In this document: positions 8,450 to 18,431 of the stretch, piece after piece | Layout of the letters: each line of letters begins with the position of its first letter | Numbering within the stretch: the stretch's first letter is position 1 | Assembly (NCBI RefSeq): GCF_002799155.1 | Contig: NZ_NERD01000002.1 | Coordinates: forward strand, 1,302,001 to 1,366,000 | Length of the DNA: 64,000 nucleotides | Direction of reading: 5' to 3' | Origin: Stenotrophomonas maltophilia | GTDB taxonomy: Bacteria; Pseudomonadota; Gammaproteobacteria; Xanthomonadales; Xanthomonadaceae | The notes under the pieces: model-generated | Told to the model about the DNA's origin: nothing | Database searches by the model: none | The model's input: the letters and a program-made list of their open reading frames with translations, nothing else | Position numbers and translations under genes: made by a program

Positions 8450-9139
8450 ATGCGCATCGTCCACCACCTGGAAAACTCCCGTTCGCTGCGCGTGTTGTGG
8501 ATGCTGGAGGAGCTGGGGCTGGACTACGAACTGCGCCGCTATCCGCGTGATCCGAAGACGTTGCTGGCGCCGCCGGAACTGCGCAACGTGCATCCGCTTG
8601 GCAAGTCGCCGGTGCTGCAGGATGGCGAGCTGGTACTGGCAGAGTCCGGCGCGATTCTCGACTACCTTGCTGACCGCTACGACACGCAACGCCAGCTGTC
8701 GCCGTCACCGATGCCGGCCGACGGAGCCGAGCGCATCGCCTACCGCTACTGGCTGCACTACGCCGAAGGCTCGGCGATGCCGCCACTGCTGCTGACCCTG
8801 GTGATGGGACGCATCCGCAACGCGCCGATGCCCTTCTTTGCCCGCCCGATCGCGCGCAGCATCGCCGACAAGGCCGAGCGCGGCTTCGTTGGGCCGCAGC
8901 GGCGCTTGCACCTGGACTGGATGGAGCGCCGCTTGTCCGAAAGCCCGTGGTTTGCCGGCGAACGCTTCAGTGCGGCCGACATCCAGATGAGCTTCCCGAT
9001 CCAGGCCGCTGCCGCGCGTGGTGGTGGCCTCGACGACAAGCCGGCGCTGCGCGGCTTCCTCAAGCGCATCGGTGAGCGCCCGGCCTACCAGCGTGCCGAG
9101 GCCCACGGTGGTCACCTGCAGGCGCTCAGCGGCAATTGA
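8450..9139 (+). CDS. Glutathione S-transferase family protein
   Basis: The 229-residue protein has the N-terminal thioredoxin-like half: NSRSLRVLWMLEELGLDYEL, then LGKSPVLQDGELVLAESGAILDYLADRY, which holds the cis-Pro and the glutathione-binding E-S pair. An all-helical C-terminal half contains WFAGERFSAADIQMSFP. Ser10 in NSRS is a plausible catalytic residue of the Ser/Cys-type bacterial GSTs. The ATG at 8450 begins the conserved beta strand (MRIVHHL). Substrate is unknown. It is followed 32 bases later by selO on the same strand, so both may respond to redox conditions, but that is inference. Confidence 0.88.
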   Translation: MRIVHHLENSRSLRVLWMLEELGLDYELRRYPRDPKTLLAPPELRNVHPLGKSPVLQDGELVLAESGAILDYLADRYDTQRQLSPSPMPADGAERIAYRYWLHYAEGSAMPPLLLTLVMGRIRNAPMPFFARPIARSIADKAERGFVGPQRRLHLDWMERRLSESPWFAGERFSAADIQMSFPIQAAAARGGGLDDKPALRGFLKRIGERPAYQRAEAHGGHLQALSGN

Positions 9140-9171
9140 GGCGGGCGGCCGTCGCCCCCATCTTCAGCACC

Positions 9172-10737
9172 ATGGATACCGTCAGCCCCCGTTTCGATAA
9201 CCGCCTGCTGCACACCCTGCCAGGCGACCCCGAATCCGGCCGGCGCCGCCGCGAAGTGCGGGGCGCGGCCTGGTCGCCGGTGATGCCGACCCCGGTGTCG
9301 GCGCCCACGCTGCTGGCCTGGTCGCCGGAAGTGGCCGGGCTGTTGGGTTTCGATGCCGCTGAGGTCGAGAGCGAGGGCTTCGCGCAGGTGTTCGGCGGCA
9401 ATGCGCTGTACCCCGGCATGCAGCCATGGGCCGCCAACTACGGTGGCCACCAGTTTGGTCACTGGGCCGGCCAGCTCGGCGACGGACGTGCGATTTCGCT
9501 GGGCGAGCTAGTTGCGCCGGACGGCCGCCATTGGGAGCTGCAGCTGAAGGGGGCCGGCCCCACGCCGTATTCGCGCGGCGCCGATGGGCGCGCAGTGCTG
9601 CGCTCATCCATCCGCGAATTCCTGTGCAGCGAAGCGATGCACCACCTGGGCGTGCCGACCACGCGCGCGTTGTCGCTGGTTGGCACCGGTGAAGACGTGG
9701 TGCGCGACATGTTCTACGACGGCCACCCGCGTGCCGAGCCGGGTGCCATCGTGTGCCGGGTTTCGCCGTCGTTCCTGCGTTTCGGTTCGTTCGAGCTGCC
9801 GGCCTCGCGTGGCGAAACCGCACTGCTGCAACAGTTGGTGGACACCTGCATCGCCCGCGATTTCCCTGAGCTGGACGGGCAGGGCGAGGCGCTGTACGGC
9901 GACTGGTTCGCGCAGATCGCGGTGCGCACGGCCGAGATGGTCGCGCACTGGATGCGCGTCGGCTTCGTGCACGGTGTGATGAACACTGACAACCTGTCCG
10001 TGCTCGGCCTGACACTGGACTACGGCCCCTATGGATGGATCGAAGACTTCGATCCGGACTGGACACCGAACACCACCGACGCACAGGGTCGCCGCTACCG
10101 CTTCGGTACCCAGCCGCAGGTGGCGTACTGGAACCTGGGCCGGTTGGCACAGGCGTTGGCGCCGTTGTTCGGCGATGTCGCACCGCTGCAGGCGGGCCTG
10201 TCGGCCTACCAGTCCACCTTCGTGGCCTGCACGCGCCGCGATGCTGCAGCGAAGCTGGGGCTGGCTGCGGCGGATGATGATGACCTGCAGCTCTACCAGC
10301 GCTGGCAGCAGCTGATGCAGGACGGTGCCATGGACATGACCCTGGCGTGGCGCGCGCTGATGCGTCTCGATCCGGCGGCACCGGATGCGGCGCTGCTGGA
10401 CGCGGTGTACTACGACGACGCGCGCCAGCAGGCGGTGCAGGCGCCGTTGCAGCAGTGGCTGCAGGACTACGCGGCGCGCCTGCACCGCGATCCGCTGTCA
10501 GCCAGCGAACGCATGGCGAAGATGACGGCGGCGAACCCGCTGTACGTGCTGCGCAACTGGCTGGCCCAGGAGGCGATCGACCGCGCGGAGCAGGGTGACC
10601 TCGGCGGTGTTCATGCACTGCAGGACGTTCTGCGTGACCCTTACACCGAACGCCCGGGGTATGAACACTTCGCCGGCAAACGCCCGGCGTGGGCCGACAA
10701 CCGTGCCGGCTGCTCGATGCTGTCCTGCAGCTCCTGA
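9172..10737 (+). CDS. selO: Protein adenylyltransferase SelO (YdiU/UPF0061)
   Basis: SelO is a pseudokinase-fold enzyme that transfers AMP from ATP to Ser/Thr/Tyr of client proteins, linked to redox homeostasis. The 521-residue product has the family blocks YGGHQFGHWAGQLGDGRA, LKGAGPTPYSRGADGRAVLRSS, the catalytic-core stretch HGVMNTDNLSVLGLTLDYGP, and the C-terminal RPGYEHF. It ends CSMLSCSS, where the third-from-last residue is Cys (TGC), the position of selenocysteine in animal SelO. The ATG at 9172 gives a normal family length. A run of eight G follows the stop directly. Its partner upstream is a GST gene. Confidence 0.93.
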   Translation: MDTVSPRFDNRLLHTLPGDPESGRRRREVRGAAWSPVMPTPVSAPTLLAWSPEVAGLLGFDAAEVESEGFAQVFGGNALYPGMQPWAANYGGHQFGHWAGQLGDGRAISLGELVAPDGRHWELQLKGAGPTPYSRGADGRAVLRSSIREFLCSEAMHHLGVPTTRALSLVGTGEDVVRDMFYDGHPRAEPGAIVCRVSPSFLRFGSFELPASRGETALLQQLVDTCIARDFPELDGQGEALYGDWFAQIAVRTAEMVAHWMRVGFVHGVMNTDNLSVLGLTLDYGPYGWIEDFDPDWTPNTTDAQGRRYRFGTQPQVAYWNLGRLAQALAPLFGDVAPLQAGLSAYQSTFVACTRRDAAAKLGLAAADDDDLQLYQRWQQLMQDGAMDMTLAWRALMRLDPAAPDAALLDAVYYDDARQQAVQAPLQQWLQDYAARLHRDPLSASERMAKMTAANPLYVLRNWLAQEAIDRAEQGDLGGVHALQDVLRDPYTERPGYEHFAGKRPAWADNRAGCSMLSCSS

Positions 10738-10747
10738 GGGGGGGGCG

Positions 10748-10928
10748 GCAGGGCTGCACCCTGCACCCGCAGAGGCCAGGTCAACAGCCAGAGCAAAGCT
10801 GGATTCCGTGGTTTGGCGGGGCGGTGTCGGAGTGCGGGGACGCTGCAAGTACGTCCCTGTAAGCTTGGCAGCCGCATCCATGCGGCTGACACCCCGCACT
10901 CCGACACCGCCCCACCTCCGACAGATTC
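10748..10928 (-). repeat. Twin-ANGGA hairpin element, copy B
   Basis: Outer arms 10818-10839 and 10892-10913 are a perfect 22-bp inverted repeat whose sequence differs from copies A, C and D. Read on the minus strand, the core holds GCCGC-ATGGAT-GCGGC and TAC-AGGGAC-GTA hairpins. The flank then ends in GCAGGGT-GCA-GCCCTGC (10748-10764). It is divergent from copy C in the same gap. Confidence 0.75.
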
Positions 10929-10940
10929 CCGCGGCTGTTG

Positions 10941-11055
10941 GTAGGTGTCGACCTTGGTCGACACGATAGATCCACGCCATGCGTGGATGCTCTTCGTTCA
11001 ATTCTCGAAATATTCGATTTTGATAGAGATTCATCCACGCATGGCGTGGATCTAC
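10941..11055. repeat. Cluster of three SMAG-type palindromes
   Basis: Hairpins lie at 10941-10964 (GTAG start, GTGTCGACC..GGTCGACAC), 10965-10989 (GATCCACGC..GCGTGGAT) and 11032-11055 (the same palindrome in reverse, ending in GTAG on the minus strand). They sit between elements B and C. The gap 10738-11324 between selO and apt therefore consists almost wholly of repeats, and I see no gene in it. Confidence 0.75.
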
Positions 11056-11067
11056 TGCAGATCGCAG

Positions 11068-11255
11068 AGATCTGTCGAAGGCGGGGTGGGTCCGGTTGCG
11101 GGAGTGTCCGCGGCATGGATGCCGCGGCCAAGCCCCCATGGATGGGTTTACGGCGTCTCCCGCAACCGGACCCACCCCGCCATCCCTCGGAATGCGGCTT
11201 TTGCTTTCGCTTTTGATTGCGCTCTGGCCTCTGCAGGTGCCGGGCGCGGCCCGGC
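11068..11255 (+). repeat. Twin-ANGGA hairpin element, copy C
   Basis: Outer arms 11080-11103 and 11158-11181 are a perfect 24-bp inverted repeat. The core hairpins are CGCGGC-ATGGAT-GCCGCG and CCC-ATGGAT-GGG, both with an ATGGAT loop. The third hairpin, GCCGGGC-GCG-GCCCGGC (11239-11255), ends 70 bases before apt, so this copy may be transcribed into the apt leader. Confidence 0.75.
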
Positions 11256-11324
11256 CGACACCCCCATCAGGCAGGCGGCGCCCGGAACAGGTACCCTATG
11301 CCGCCATCAGTTAGCCAATGTGAC

Positions 11325-11861
11325 ATGACCGACGCCATCGTCGCTCCGCAGTGGGCGTCCCGCCTGCGCGACATCGCCGACTTCCCCAAGCCCGGCATCC
11401 TGTTCAAGGACATCATGCCGCTGCTCGCCCACGGCGAGGACTTCCGCGGCGCGATCACCGCGATGGCCGACCGCTGGCGCGACCAGAAGCTGGACGCGGT
11501 GGTCGGCATCGAATCGCGTGGCTTCATCCTCGGCGCCGCGATGGCGCTGGAGCTGGGCGTGGGCTTCGTGCCGGTGCGCAAGCCGGGCAAGCTGCCGGGC
11601 CAGGTGCTGCGCGAGGAATACACGCTGGAATACCGCAGCGACTGCATCGAAGTGCACGCCGATGCGCTGACGGCGGGTGCCCGCGTAGTGATCATCGATG
11701 ACGTGCTGGCCACCGGCGGCACGCTGGTCGCTGCGCTGTCGCTGGTGCGCCGCCTGGGCGTTGACGTGGTCGGTGCCGGCGTGCTGGTCGAGCTCGATGG
11801 CCTCGGTGGCCGCGCCCGTTGGGAAGCGAACCTGCCGCTACACACCGAACTGGTGTTCTGA
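11325..11861 (+). CDS. apt: Adenine phosphoribosyltransferase
   Basis: Apt joins adenine and PRPP to make AMP in one step of purine salvage. The 178-residue product has the PRPP-binding motif VVIIDDVLATGGTL (near residues 123-136), the family stretch DFPKPGILFKDIMPLL, and the flexible-loop region RKPGKLPGQVLREEYTLEY. The ATG at 11325 is favoured because it gives the usual length; the open frame upstream runs through repeat DNA. It is convergent with dbpA. Confidence 0.95.
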   Translation: MTDAIVAPQWASRLRDIADFPKPGILFKDIMPLLAHGEDFRGAITAMADRWRDQKLDAVVGIESRGFILGAAMALELGVGFVPVRKPGKLPGQVLREEYTLEYRSDCIEVHADALTAGARVVIIDDVLATGGTLVAALSLVRRLGVDVVGAGVLVELDGLGGRARWEANLPLHTELVF

Positions 11862-11867
11862 TCAGAG

Positions 11868-11940
11868 GGTGGGTGCCAACCTTGGTTGCCACCGCCTGCC
11901 GTTTGCTGTGCGCACAGGGTCGAGCATGGCTCGACCCTGC
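11868..11940. repeat. Two SMAG-type hairpins between convergent apt and dbpA
   Basis: GTGGGTGCCAACC..GGTTGCCACC (11868-11893) and CAGGGTCGAGC..GCTCGACCCTG (11914-11939) lie in the 90-bp gap between two convergent genes. They could help end transcription from both sides, though neither has a T-run. Confidence 0.65.
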
Positions 11941-11951
11941 AGGTCACCCGA

Positions 11952-13328
11952 TTACATCATCCGCACGCGGAAACGACGGCCCTTGATCTTGCCGGCTTCC
12001 AGCCTGGCCACGGCTTTGTTGGCCTGCTCACGCGCGATTGCCACATAGGAGCGGGTCGGGAAGATCGCGATCTTGCCGATGAACTTGCTCGACAGTCCGG
12101 CGTCGCCGGTCAGGGCACCGAGGATGTCGCCCGGGCGCAGCTTGTCAGTCTTGCCACCGTCGATCCGCAGGGTGCGCATCGCGGCCTGCGGCAGCTCGGC
12201 CGGGCGCGCGGTCGCCAGCGGCGTCTTCTGCCAGTCCAGCGGCTGCCCCATCTGCGCTTCGATCGCTTCGGCACGGGTCTTCTCGCGGCCGGCCACCAGG
12301 CTGATCGCCAGGCCACTGGCACCGGCACGACCGGTACGGCCCACGCGGTGCTGGTAGCTCTCCACGTCGGTCGGCAGCTCGTAGTTGATCACCGCGGCCA
12401 GCTCTTCCACGTCCAGGCCGCGTGCGGCCACGTCGCTGGCCACCAGCACGTTGCAGCTGCGATTGGCCAGCAACAGCAGCACTTCCTCGCGGTCACGCTG
12501 TTCCATGTCACCGTGCAGGGCCAGTGCGGAGAAGCCGAACTGCTGCAGCGAGTTGGCCACTTCGTCCACGTCCTTGCGGGTGTTGCAGAACACCACCGCC
12601 GATTCCGGCGTGTACTTCAGCAGCAGGCCGGCAAGCGCCTTCTGGCGATGCGCCGGCTCCACCTCGCAGAACAGGTGGCGGATGGCCGGGGCCTGGTCGG
12701 CACCCTCCACCGTCACTTCCACCGCGTCGCGCAGCAGGTCACGTGCCATGGCGCGGATGCTGTCGGGGAAGGTGGCGGAGAACAGCAGGCTCTGGCGATC
12801 CTTGTGGGTGCGGCCGGCGATCTCGCGGATCGGCTCCTCGAAGCCCATGTCGAGCATGCGGTCGGCCTCATCCAGCACCAGCGTGCGCACCGCGCCCAGG
12901 TTCAGCGCACGCTTGCGTGCCAGCTCCTGCACGCGGCCAGGCGTGCCGACCACCACATGCGGATCGTGGCCTTCCAGCGACGCCAGCTGCGGCCCCAGCG
13001 GCACGCCGCCGACCAGCAGCAGCAGCTTCAGGTTGGGGATGCCGGTGGCCAGCTTGCGGATCTGCTTGCCGACCTGGTCGGCCAGTTCGCGGGTCGGGCA
13101 CAGCACCAGCGCCTGCACGCGGATCAGGCTGGGGTCGATGGCCTGCAGCAGGCCCAGGCCGAAGGCGGCGGTCTTGCCGCTGCCGGTCGGCGCCTGTGCG
13201 ATCACGTCGCGGCCATCGAGGATGGCCGGCAGGCTCTGCGCCTGCACGGGGGTGAGGGTGGTGTAGCCGAGGGCATCCAGGCCGGGCTGCAGGGCCGGGC
13301 TCAGCGGCAGGGTCGAGAAGTCAGTCAT
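11952..13328 (-). CDS. dbpA: ATP-dependent RNA helicase DbpA (DEAD box)
   Basis: DbpA is a DEAD-box helicase that is targeted to helix 92 of 23S rRNA and acts in large-subunit assembly. The 458-residue product (457 in E. coli) shows motif I APTGSGKTA, motif II LDEADRM, motif III FSATFP, and motif VI HRVGRTGRAG. It also has the C-terminal DbpA RNA-binding domain (GGKTDKLRPGDILGAL, then SKFIGKIAIFPTRSYVAIA), which separates it from RhlE and SrmB. I chose ATG 13328 for the family length and because the upstream frame runs into repeats. A GGGGTC palindrome and a SMAG pair separate it from the upstream yeiH-like gene. Confidence 0.93.
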   Translation of the reverse strand: MTDFSTLPLSPALQPGLDALGYTTLTPVQAQSLPAILDGRDVIAQAPTGSGKTAAFGLGLLQAIDPSLIRVQALVLCPTRELADQVGKQIRKLATGIPNLKLLLLVGGVPLGPQLASLEGHDPHVVVGTPGRVQELARKRALNLGAVRTLVLDEADRMLDMGFEEPIREIAGRTHKDRQSLLFSATFPDSIRAMARDLLRDAVEVTVEGADQAPAIRHLFCEVEPAHRQKALAGLLLKYTPESAVVFCNTRKDVDEVANSLQQFGFSALALHGDMEQRDREEVLLLLANRSCNVLVASDVAARGLDVEELAAVINYELPTDVESYQHRVGRTGRAGASGLAISLVAGREKTRAEAIEAQMGQPLDWQKTPLATARPAELPQAAMRTLRIDGGKTDKLRPGDILGALTGDAGLSSKFIGKIAIFPTRSYVAIAREQANKAVARLEAGKIKGRRFRVRMM

Positions 13329-13372
13329 GGCGCATTGTACCCGTCCGCGCGGCCGCCCCCGTCTAATGGGGT

Positions 13373-13411
13373 GGGGTCGGATCCCTTTCCGCAGGAAAGG
13401 GCTCTGACCCC
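13373..13411. repeat. GGGGTC..GACCCC palindrome, copy 1
   Basis: An imperfect 39-bp palindrome reads GGGGTCGGATCCCTTTCC, then GCA, then GGAAAGGGCTCTGACCCC. Four related copies occur elsewhere in the window. Confidence 0.8.
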
Positions 13412-13424
13412 CAATTGGAGCCGC

Positions 13425-13475
13425 CATCCACGCATGGCGTGGATCTGCTGGTGGGTGCCGACCTTGGCCGGCACG
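13425..13475. repeat. SMAG-type hairpin pair upstream of dbpA
   Basis: CATCCACGC..GCGTGGATC (13425-13450) is followed by GTGGGTGCCGACC..GGCCGGCAC (13451-13475). Both motif types recur through the window. Confidence 0.7.
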
Positions 13476-13482
13476 CTCCTGC

Positions 13483-14562
13483 TCAGCCCAGCACCGCCAG
13501 CACACCCTGATGGATGGCCAGGCCACCGAACAGCAGCCACGCAAAAAGGATCAGCGCCAGCAGCAGTGGCTTCAGCCCGGCCTGGCGCAGTGCCGAGACG
13601 TGGGTGGTCAGGCCAAGCGCGGCCATCGCCATTGCCAGCAGCACGGTATCGAGCTGCACCAGCCCGGCCTGCAGGCCGGCCGGCAGCAGATGCAGCGAGT
13701 TGAACCCGGCCACCGCCGCGAAACCGAACGCGAACCAGGGCACCACGATGCGCGCCTTGCTGCCGTCGGCGCTGGCCTTGCCGCCACGCGCCAGCCACAA
13801 CGACAGCGCGACCAGGAACGGCGCCAGCAGCATCACCCGCACCATCTTGGTGATCACCGCCGTGTCAGCCGCCGCTTCGTTGACCGCACGGCCGGCCGCC
13901 ACCACCTGTGCCACTTCATGCACCGTCGCACCGGTGAACAGGCCGTACTGCCGCGCGTCCATTGCCAGCCAGCCATGCGATTGCACCAGCGCGTACAAGG
14001 CGGGGTACAGGAACATCGCCAGCGTGCCGAACACCACCACAGTAGAGACCGCGACGGTGACCTGCGCAGCACGGCCGCGCACCACCGGTTCGGCAGCCAT
14101 CACCGCCGCCGCGCCGCAGATCGCACTGCCGGCGCCGATCAGCATTGCCGCTTCGCGCTCCATCTTGAACACGCGCATGCCCAGCCAGCAGGCCAGCCCG
14201 AAGGTGCTGGCGACCACCAGCACGTCCATCAGTACGCCGGTGACGCCGACATGGCCGATGTCCTGGAAGGTCAGGCGCAGGCCGTACAGCACGATGCCGG
14301 CGCGCAGCAGCCAGTGCTTGGAGAAGCCGACACCGGCCGCGCTGCCCGGTGCCAGCCGTGGGTAGAACGTATTGCCGACCACGATCCCGGCGACGATGGC
14401 CACGGTCAGCGCGCTCAGGCCGTGCGCCTGAAGCCAGGGCAGCTCGGCCAGGTACAGCGAGGCCGCCGCGATCAGGCCGACCAGCAGCAGGCCGGGCAGC
14501 CGCGGCTGCCAGCGTTGGCGCAGGGCGGCCAGGGACCAGGAGGAGAGAGCGGGGGCATTCAT
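13483..14562 (-). CDS. YeiH family putative sulfate/sulfonate exporter
   Basis: The 359-residue integral membrane protein has about ten hydrophobic helices and the UPF0324/YeiH signatures GIVVGNTFYP, WLLRAGIVLYGLRLTFQDI, GAGSAICGAAAVMA and FTGATVHEVAQVVAAG. The family is annotated as putative sulfate exporters, but direct transport evidence is thin. The gene is divergent from a LysR regulator of the YeiE/CysB-like type, 101 bases apart, which is the standard arrangement for regulated control by that protein. The N-terminal cytoplasmic stretch is basic. Confidence 0.85.
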   Translation of the reverse strand: MNAPALSSWSLAALRQRWQPRLPGLLLVGLIAAASLYLAELPWLQAHGLSALTVAIVAGIVVGNTFYPRLAPGSAAGVGFSKHWLLRAGIVLYGLRLTFQDIGHVGVTGVLMDVLVVASTFGLACWLGMRVFKMEREAAMLIGAGSAICGAAAVMAAEPVVRGRAAQVTVAVSTVVVFGTLAMFLYPALYALVQSHGWLAMDARQYGLFTGATVHEVAQVVAAGRAVNEAAADTAVITKMVRVMLLAPFLVALSLWLARGGKASADGSKARIVVPWFAFGFAAVAGFNSLHLLPAGLQAGLVQLDTVLLAMAMAALGLTTHVSALRQAGLKPLLLALILFAWLLFGGLAIHQGVLAVLG

Positions 14563-14663
14563 GGCAGGGCAGGGCTGGAGTGATGAGGCAAGCGTGCGCT
14601 TCTGTCGCTGACCTGTAAAACGAATAATATGGGTGAAACCTACCTATCAAGCGGGTAAATGCC

Positions 14664-15539
14664 ATGCGCCTGACCTTGCGCCAGCTGCAGGTCTTCGTCG
14701 CCATCGCCGACCATGGCAGCACCACTGCCGCCGGCCAGGCCATTGCGCTCTCGCAGTCGGCCAGCAGCGCCGCCCTGCAGGAGCTGGAGGCGCACTTCGG
14801 CACCCCGCTGTTCGACCGCATCGGCCGCCGCCTGGCCCTGAACGGGCACGGCCGCGCGCTGCTGGAGCCGGCGCGCACGTTGCTGGTCAACGCCGCCGAC
14901 CTGGAGCGGCAGCTGGCCGCTGGCGGCGACCCGTCGCAGGGTGCACCGCTGCGGCTGGTGCTGGCGGCCAGTACCACGATCGGCAACTACCTGTTGCCAC
15001 CGCGCATCGCCGATCTGCTGCGACAGGCGCCGCAGGCCGAAGTCGACCTGCGCATCGACAACAGTGCCGGCGTGGTTGCCGCCGTGCAGCGCCTGGATGT
15101 GGACGCCGGCCTGATCGAAGGCCCATGCCACGAGCGCGGGCTGCAGGTGACCGCCTGGCAGCAGGATCCACTGGTGATCGTCGGCGCCGCCGGCGCTGCC
15201 GCGCGCTGGTCACTGGACGAACTGCGCCGCGCACGCTGGCTGCTGCGCGAACCGGGCTCCGGCACCCGCGAAGCGGTCGAACAGGCGCTGTTGCCGCATC
15301 TGCGCGGCTTCGCCCAGACCCTGCAGCTGGGCAACACCGAAGCGATCAAGCAAGCCGCCATCGCCGGCCTCGGCCTGGCCTGTCTTTCGCGTCATGCGCT
15401 GGAAGAGCCGCTGGCTCTCGGCCGCCTGCGTGTGCTGGAGACCCCGCTGCCGCCCCTGCAGCGCACCCTGTGGCTGGTACGGCACCCCGGCAAGCAATGG
15501 CTGCCGGGGTTGCAGGCGTTGTTGGGGGAGGTGCAGTAG
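14664..15539 (+). CDS. LysR-family regulator, YeiE-like, of the divergent YeiH-type transporter
   Basis: The 291-residue protein has an N-terminal winged helix (LRQLQVFVAIADHGSTTAAGQAIALSQSASSAALQELEAHFG, abridged in blocks, residues 5-46) and a periplasmic-binding-like effector domain (about 92-290). Its closest recognisable type is YeiE/CysB-like regulators paired with yeiH. The shared intergenic region 14563-14663 is the probable operator. It is relatively AT-rich near 14615-14650 (AAAACGAATAATATGGGTGAA), but I cannot fix the exact T-N11-A box. The effector is unknown; sulfur compounds would fit the partner. Confidence 0.85.
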   Translation: MRLTLRQLQVFVAIADHGSTTAAGQAIALSQSASSAALQELEAHFGTPLFDRIGRRLALNGHGRALLEPARTLLVNAADLERQLAAGGDPSQGAPLRLVLAASTTIGNYLLPPRIADLLRQAPQAEVDLRIDNSAGVVAAVQRLDVDAGLIEGPCHERGLQVTAWQQDPLVIVGAAGAAARWSLDELRRARWLLREPGSGTREAVEQALLPHLRGFAQTLQLGNTEAIKQAAIAGLGLACLSRHALEEPLALGRLRVLETPLPPLQRTLWLVRHPGKQWLPGLQALLGEVQ

Positions 15540-15574
15540 CAGGGATCGGTCTTACACTGCGCGAATTTCACGAA

Positions 15575-15689
15575 GGGGTCAGAGCCCGTTGCGCAGCAAC
15601 GGGATCCGACCCCGACAGATCGACAGGTCTTGCAGCGCTCATCCACGCATGGCGTGGATCTACCGTGCCGACCAAGGTCGCCACCCACC
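15575..15689. repeat. GGGGTC palindrome (copy 2) and two SMAG-type hairpins
   Basis: GGGGTCAGAGCCCGTTGC..GGGATCCGACCCC spans 15575-15613. It is followed by CATCCACGC..GCGTGGATCTAC (15640-15663) and GTGCCGACC..GGTCGCCAC (15665-15689). With element D they fill the 15540-15936 gap, and I see no gene there. Confidence 0.75.
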
Positions 15690-15714
15690 AGAGCAGAATG
15701 CCGTTCCGACAGAT

Positions 15715-15908
15715 CGCAGAAATCTGTCGAAGGCGGGATGGGTCCGGTTGCGGGGGCGTGAGCCGCATGGATGCGGCGACCGAGCTTACATGGACGTACT
15801 TGCAGCGGCCCCCGCAACCGGACCCACCCCGCCATCCCACAGGAAACCAGCTTTTGACGTTGCTTTGGCTGCGGCCGTTGCCTCTGCGGGTGCCGGGTGC
15901 AACCCGGC
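15715..15908 (+). repeat. Twin-ANGGA hairpin element, copy D
   Basis: Arms 15732-15756 and 15809-15833 pair over 24 of 25 positions. The core has GCCGC-ATGGAT-GCGGC and TAC-ATGGAC-GTA hairpins. The flank ends in GCCGGGT-GCA-ACCCGGC (15892-15908), 28 bases before the uup start. A GACAGAT..ATCTGTC hairpin (about 15709-15729) precedes it. Confidence 0.75.
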
Positions 15909-15936
15909 CGACGCCCCCAACCCGTACAATATCCGG

Positions 15937-17814
<1,878 letters not shown>

Positions 17815-17849
17815 GCGTCTGCCGGCGCTGCCGGTGAACTCAGGGATCC

Positions 17850-17947
17850 GTGCGGACCAACGGTCCGCACCTACCGACGCCGATGCCTGGTAGATCCACG
17901 CCATGCGTGGATGGCTGCATCAGTGCGGACCCAGGTCCGCACCCACC
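17850..17947. repeat. Three SMAG-type hairpins between uup and the cytochrome genes
   Basis: GTGCGGACC..GGTCCGCAC occurs at 17850-17875 and 17923-17947 (with CTACC or CCACC tails), with GTAGATCCACGC..GCGTGGATGG at 17890-17914 between them. The gap lies between convergent genes. Confidence 0.72.
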
Positions 17948-17960
17948 GGGGGGCCAGCGG

Positions 17961-18422
17961 TCATTTGACCCCGTGCAGATCCCGCAGCTGGCTCGGCCGG
18001 CTGCCGAAATACGCCGCCAGATCGGCAATGTCCTGATCACTCAGGTCCTTGGCCTGCGGCGTCATCAGCGCATGCTGGCGGTCACCGGCACGGTAGGCCT
18101 GCAGTGCATGCGCCAGGTAATCGCCGTACTGCCCACCCAGCTTCGGATAGGTCGGATCGATCGGCGCGTTGCCATCGGCCCCGTGGCAATCGATGCAGCT
18201 CTGGTTGGTGGCCTTGCCCTTCACCTTGGCGCGGGCTTCACCGGCAGCCTCGCGGCCCGGCGGCAGGCCAGCGGAGGATGAAGAACCGTGTTCGCCGCTG
18301 GCATGGCCCGGGTCGGCGGCGGATTTCTCGCTGTTTTCCACCTGCGACTGTGAACAGGCGGCCAGCAGCAGGGCAACGGACAGGGCGATGGCATGACGCA
18401 TCGGATGCGCGGCTTTCGACAT
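17961..18422 (-). CDS. Mono-haem cytochrome c, lipoprotein-anchored
   Basis: The 153-residue product has a signal sequence ending in a lipobox (LLAACS near residues 20-25), a low-complexity Ser/Gly/Glu linker, and one cytochrome c domain. The haem-binding CIDCH motif lies near residues 76-80, and a likely axial Met is in HALMTPQAKDLSDQDIADLAAYF. It should sit on the periplasmic face of a membrane and pass electrons. It starts nine bases after the stop of a second cytochrome c gene, so the two form an operon. The partner oxidoreductase is not in the window. The ATG at 18422 has AAGG upstream; Met8 is an alternative. Confidence 0.85.
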   Translation of the reverse strand: MSKAAHPMRHAIALSVALLLAACSQSQVENSEKSAADPGHASGEHGSSSSAGLPPGREAAGEARAKVKGKATNQSCIDCHGADGNAPIDPTYPKLGGQYGDYLAHALQAYRAGDRQHALMTPQAKDLSDQDIADLAAYFGSRPSQLRDLHGVK

Positions 18423-18431
18423 GGGCGGGCC

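Noticed and set aside
10708..10737. Selenocysteine in SelO
   Set aside because: The relevant position near the C terminus is encoded by TGC (Cys), and the TGA is the normal end of the protein.
10735..10745. Run of eight G directly after the selO stop as a phase-variation tract
   Set aside because: It starts after the stop codon, so slippage would not change the protein, and no downstream frame is close enough to be switched.
14600..14663. Defined LysR T-N11-A operator in the yeiH/LysR gap
   Set aside because: An AT-rich stretch with partial symmetry is present, but no box stands out well enough to list as a site.
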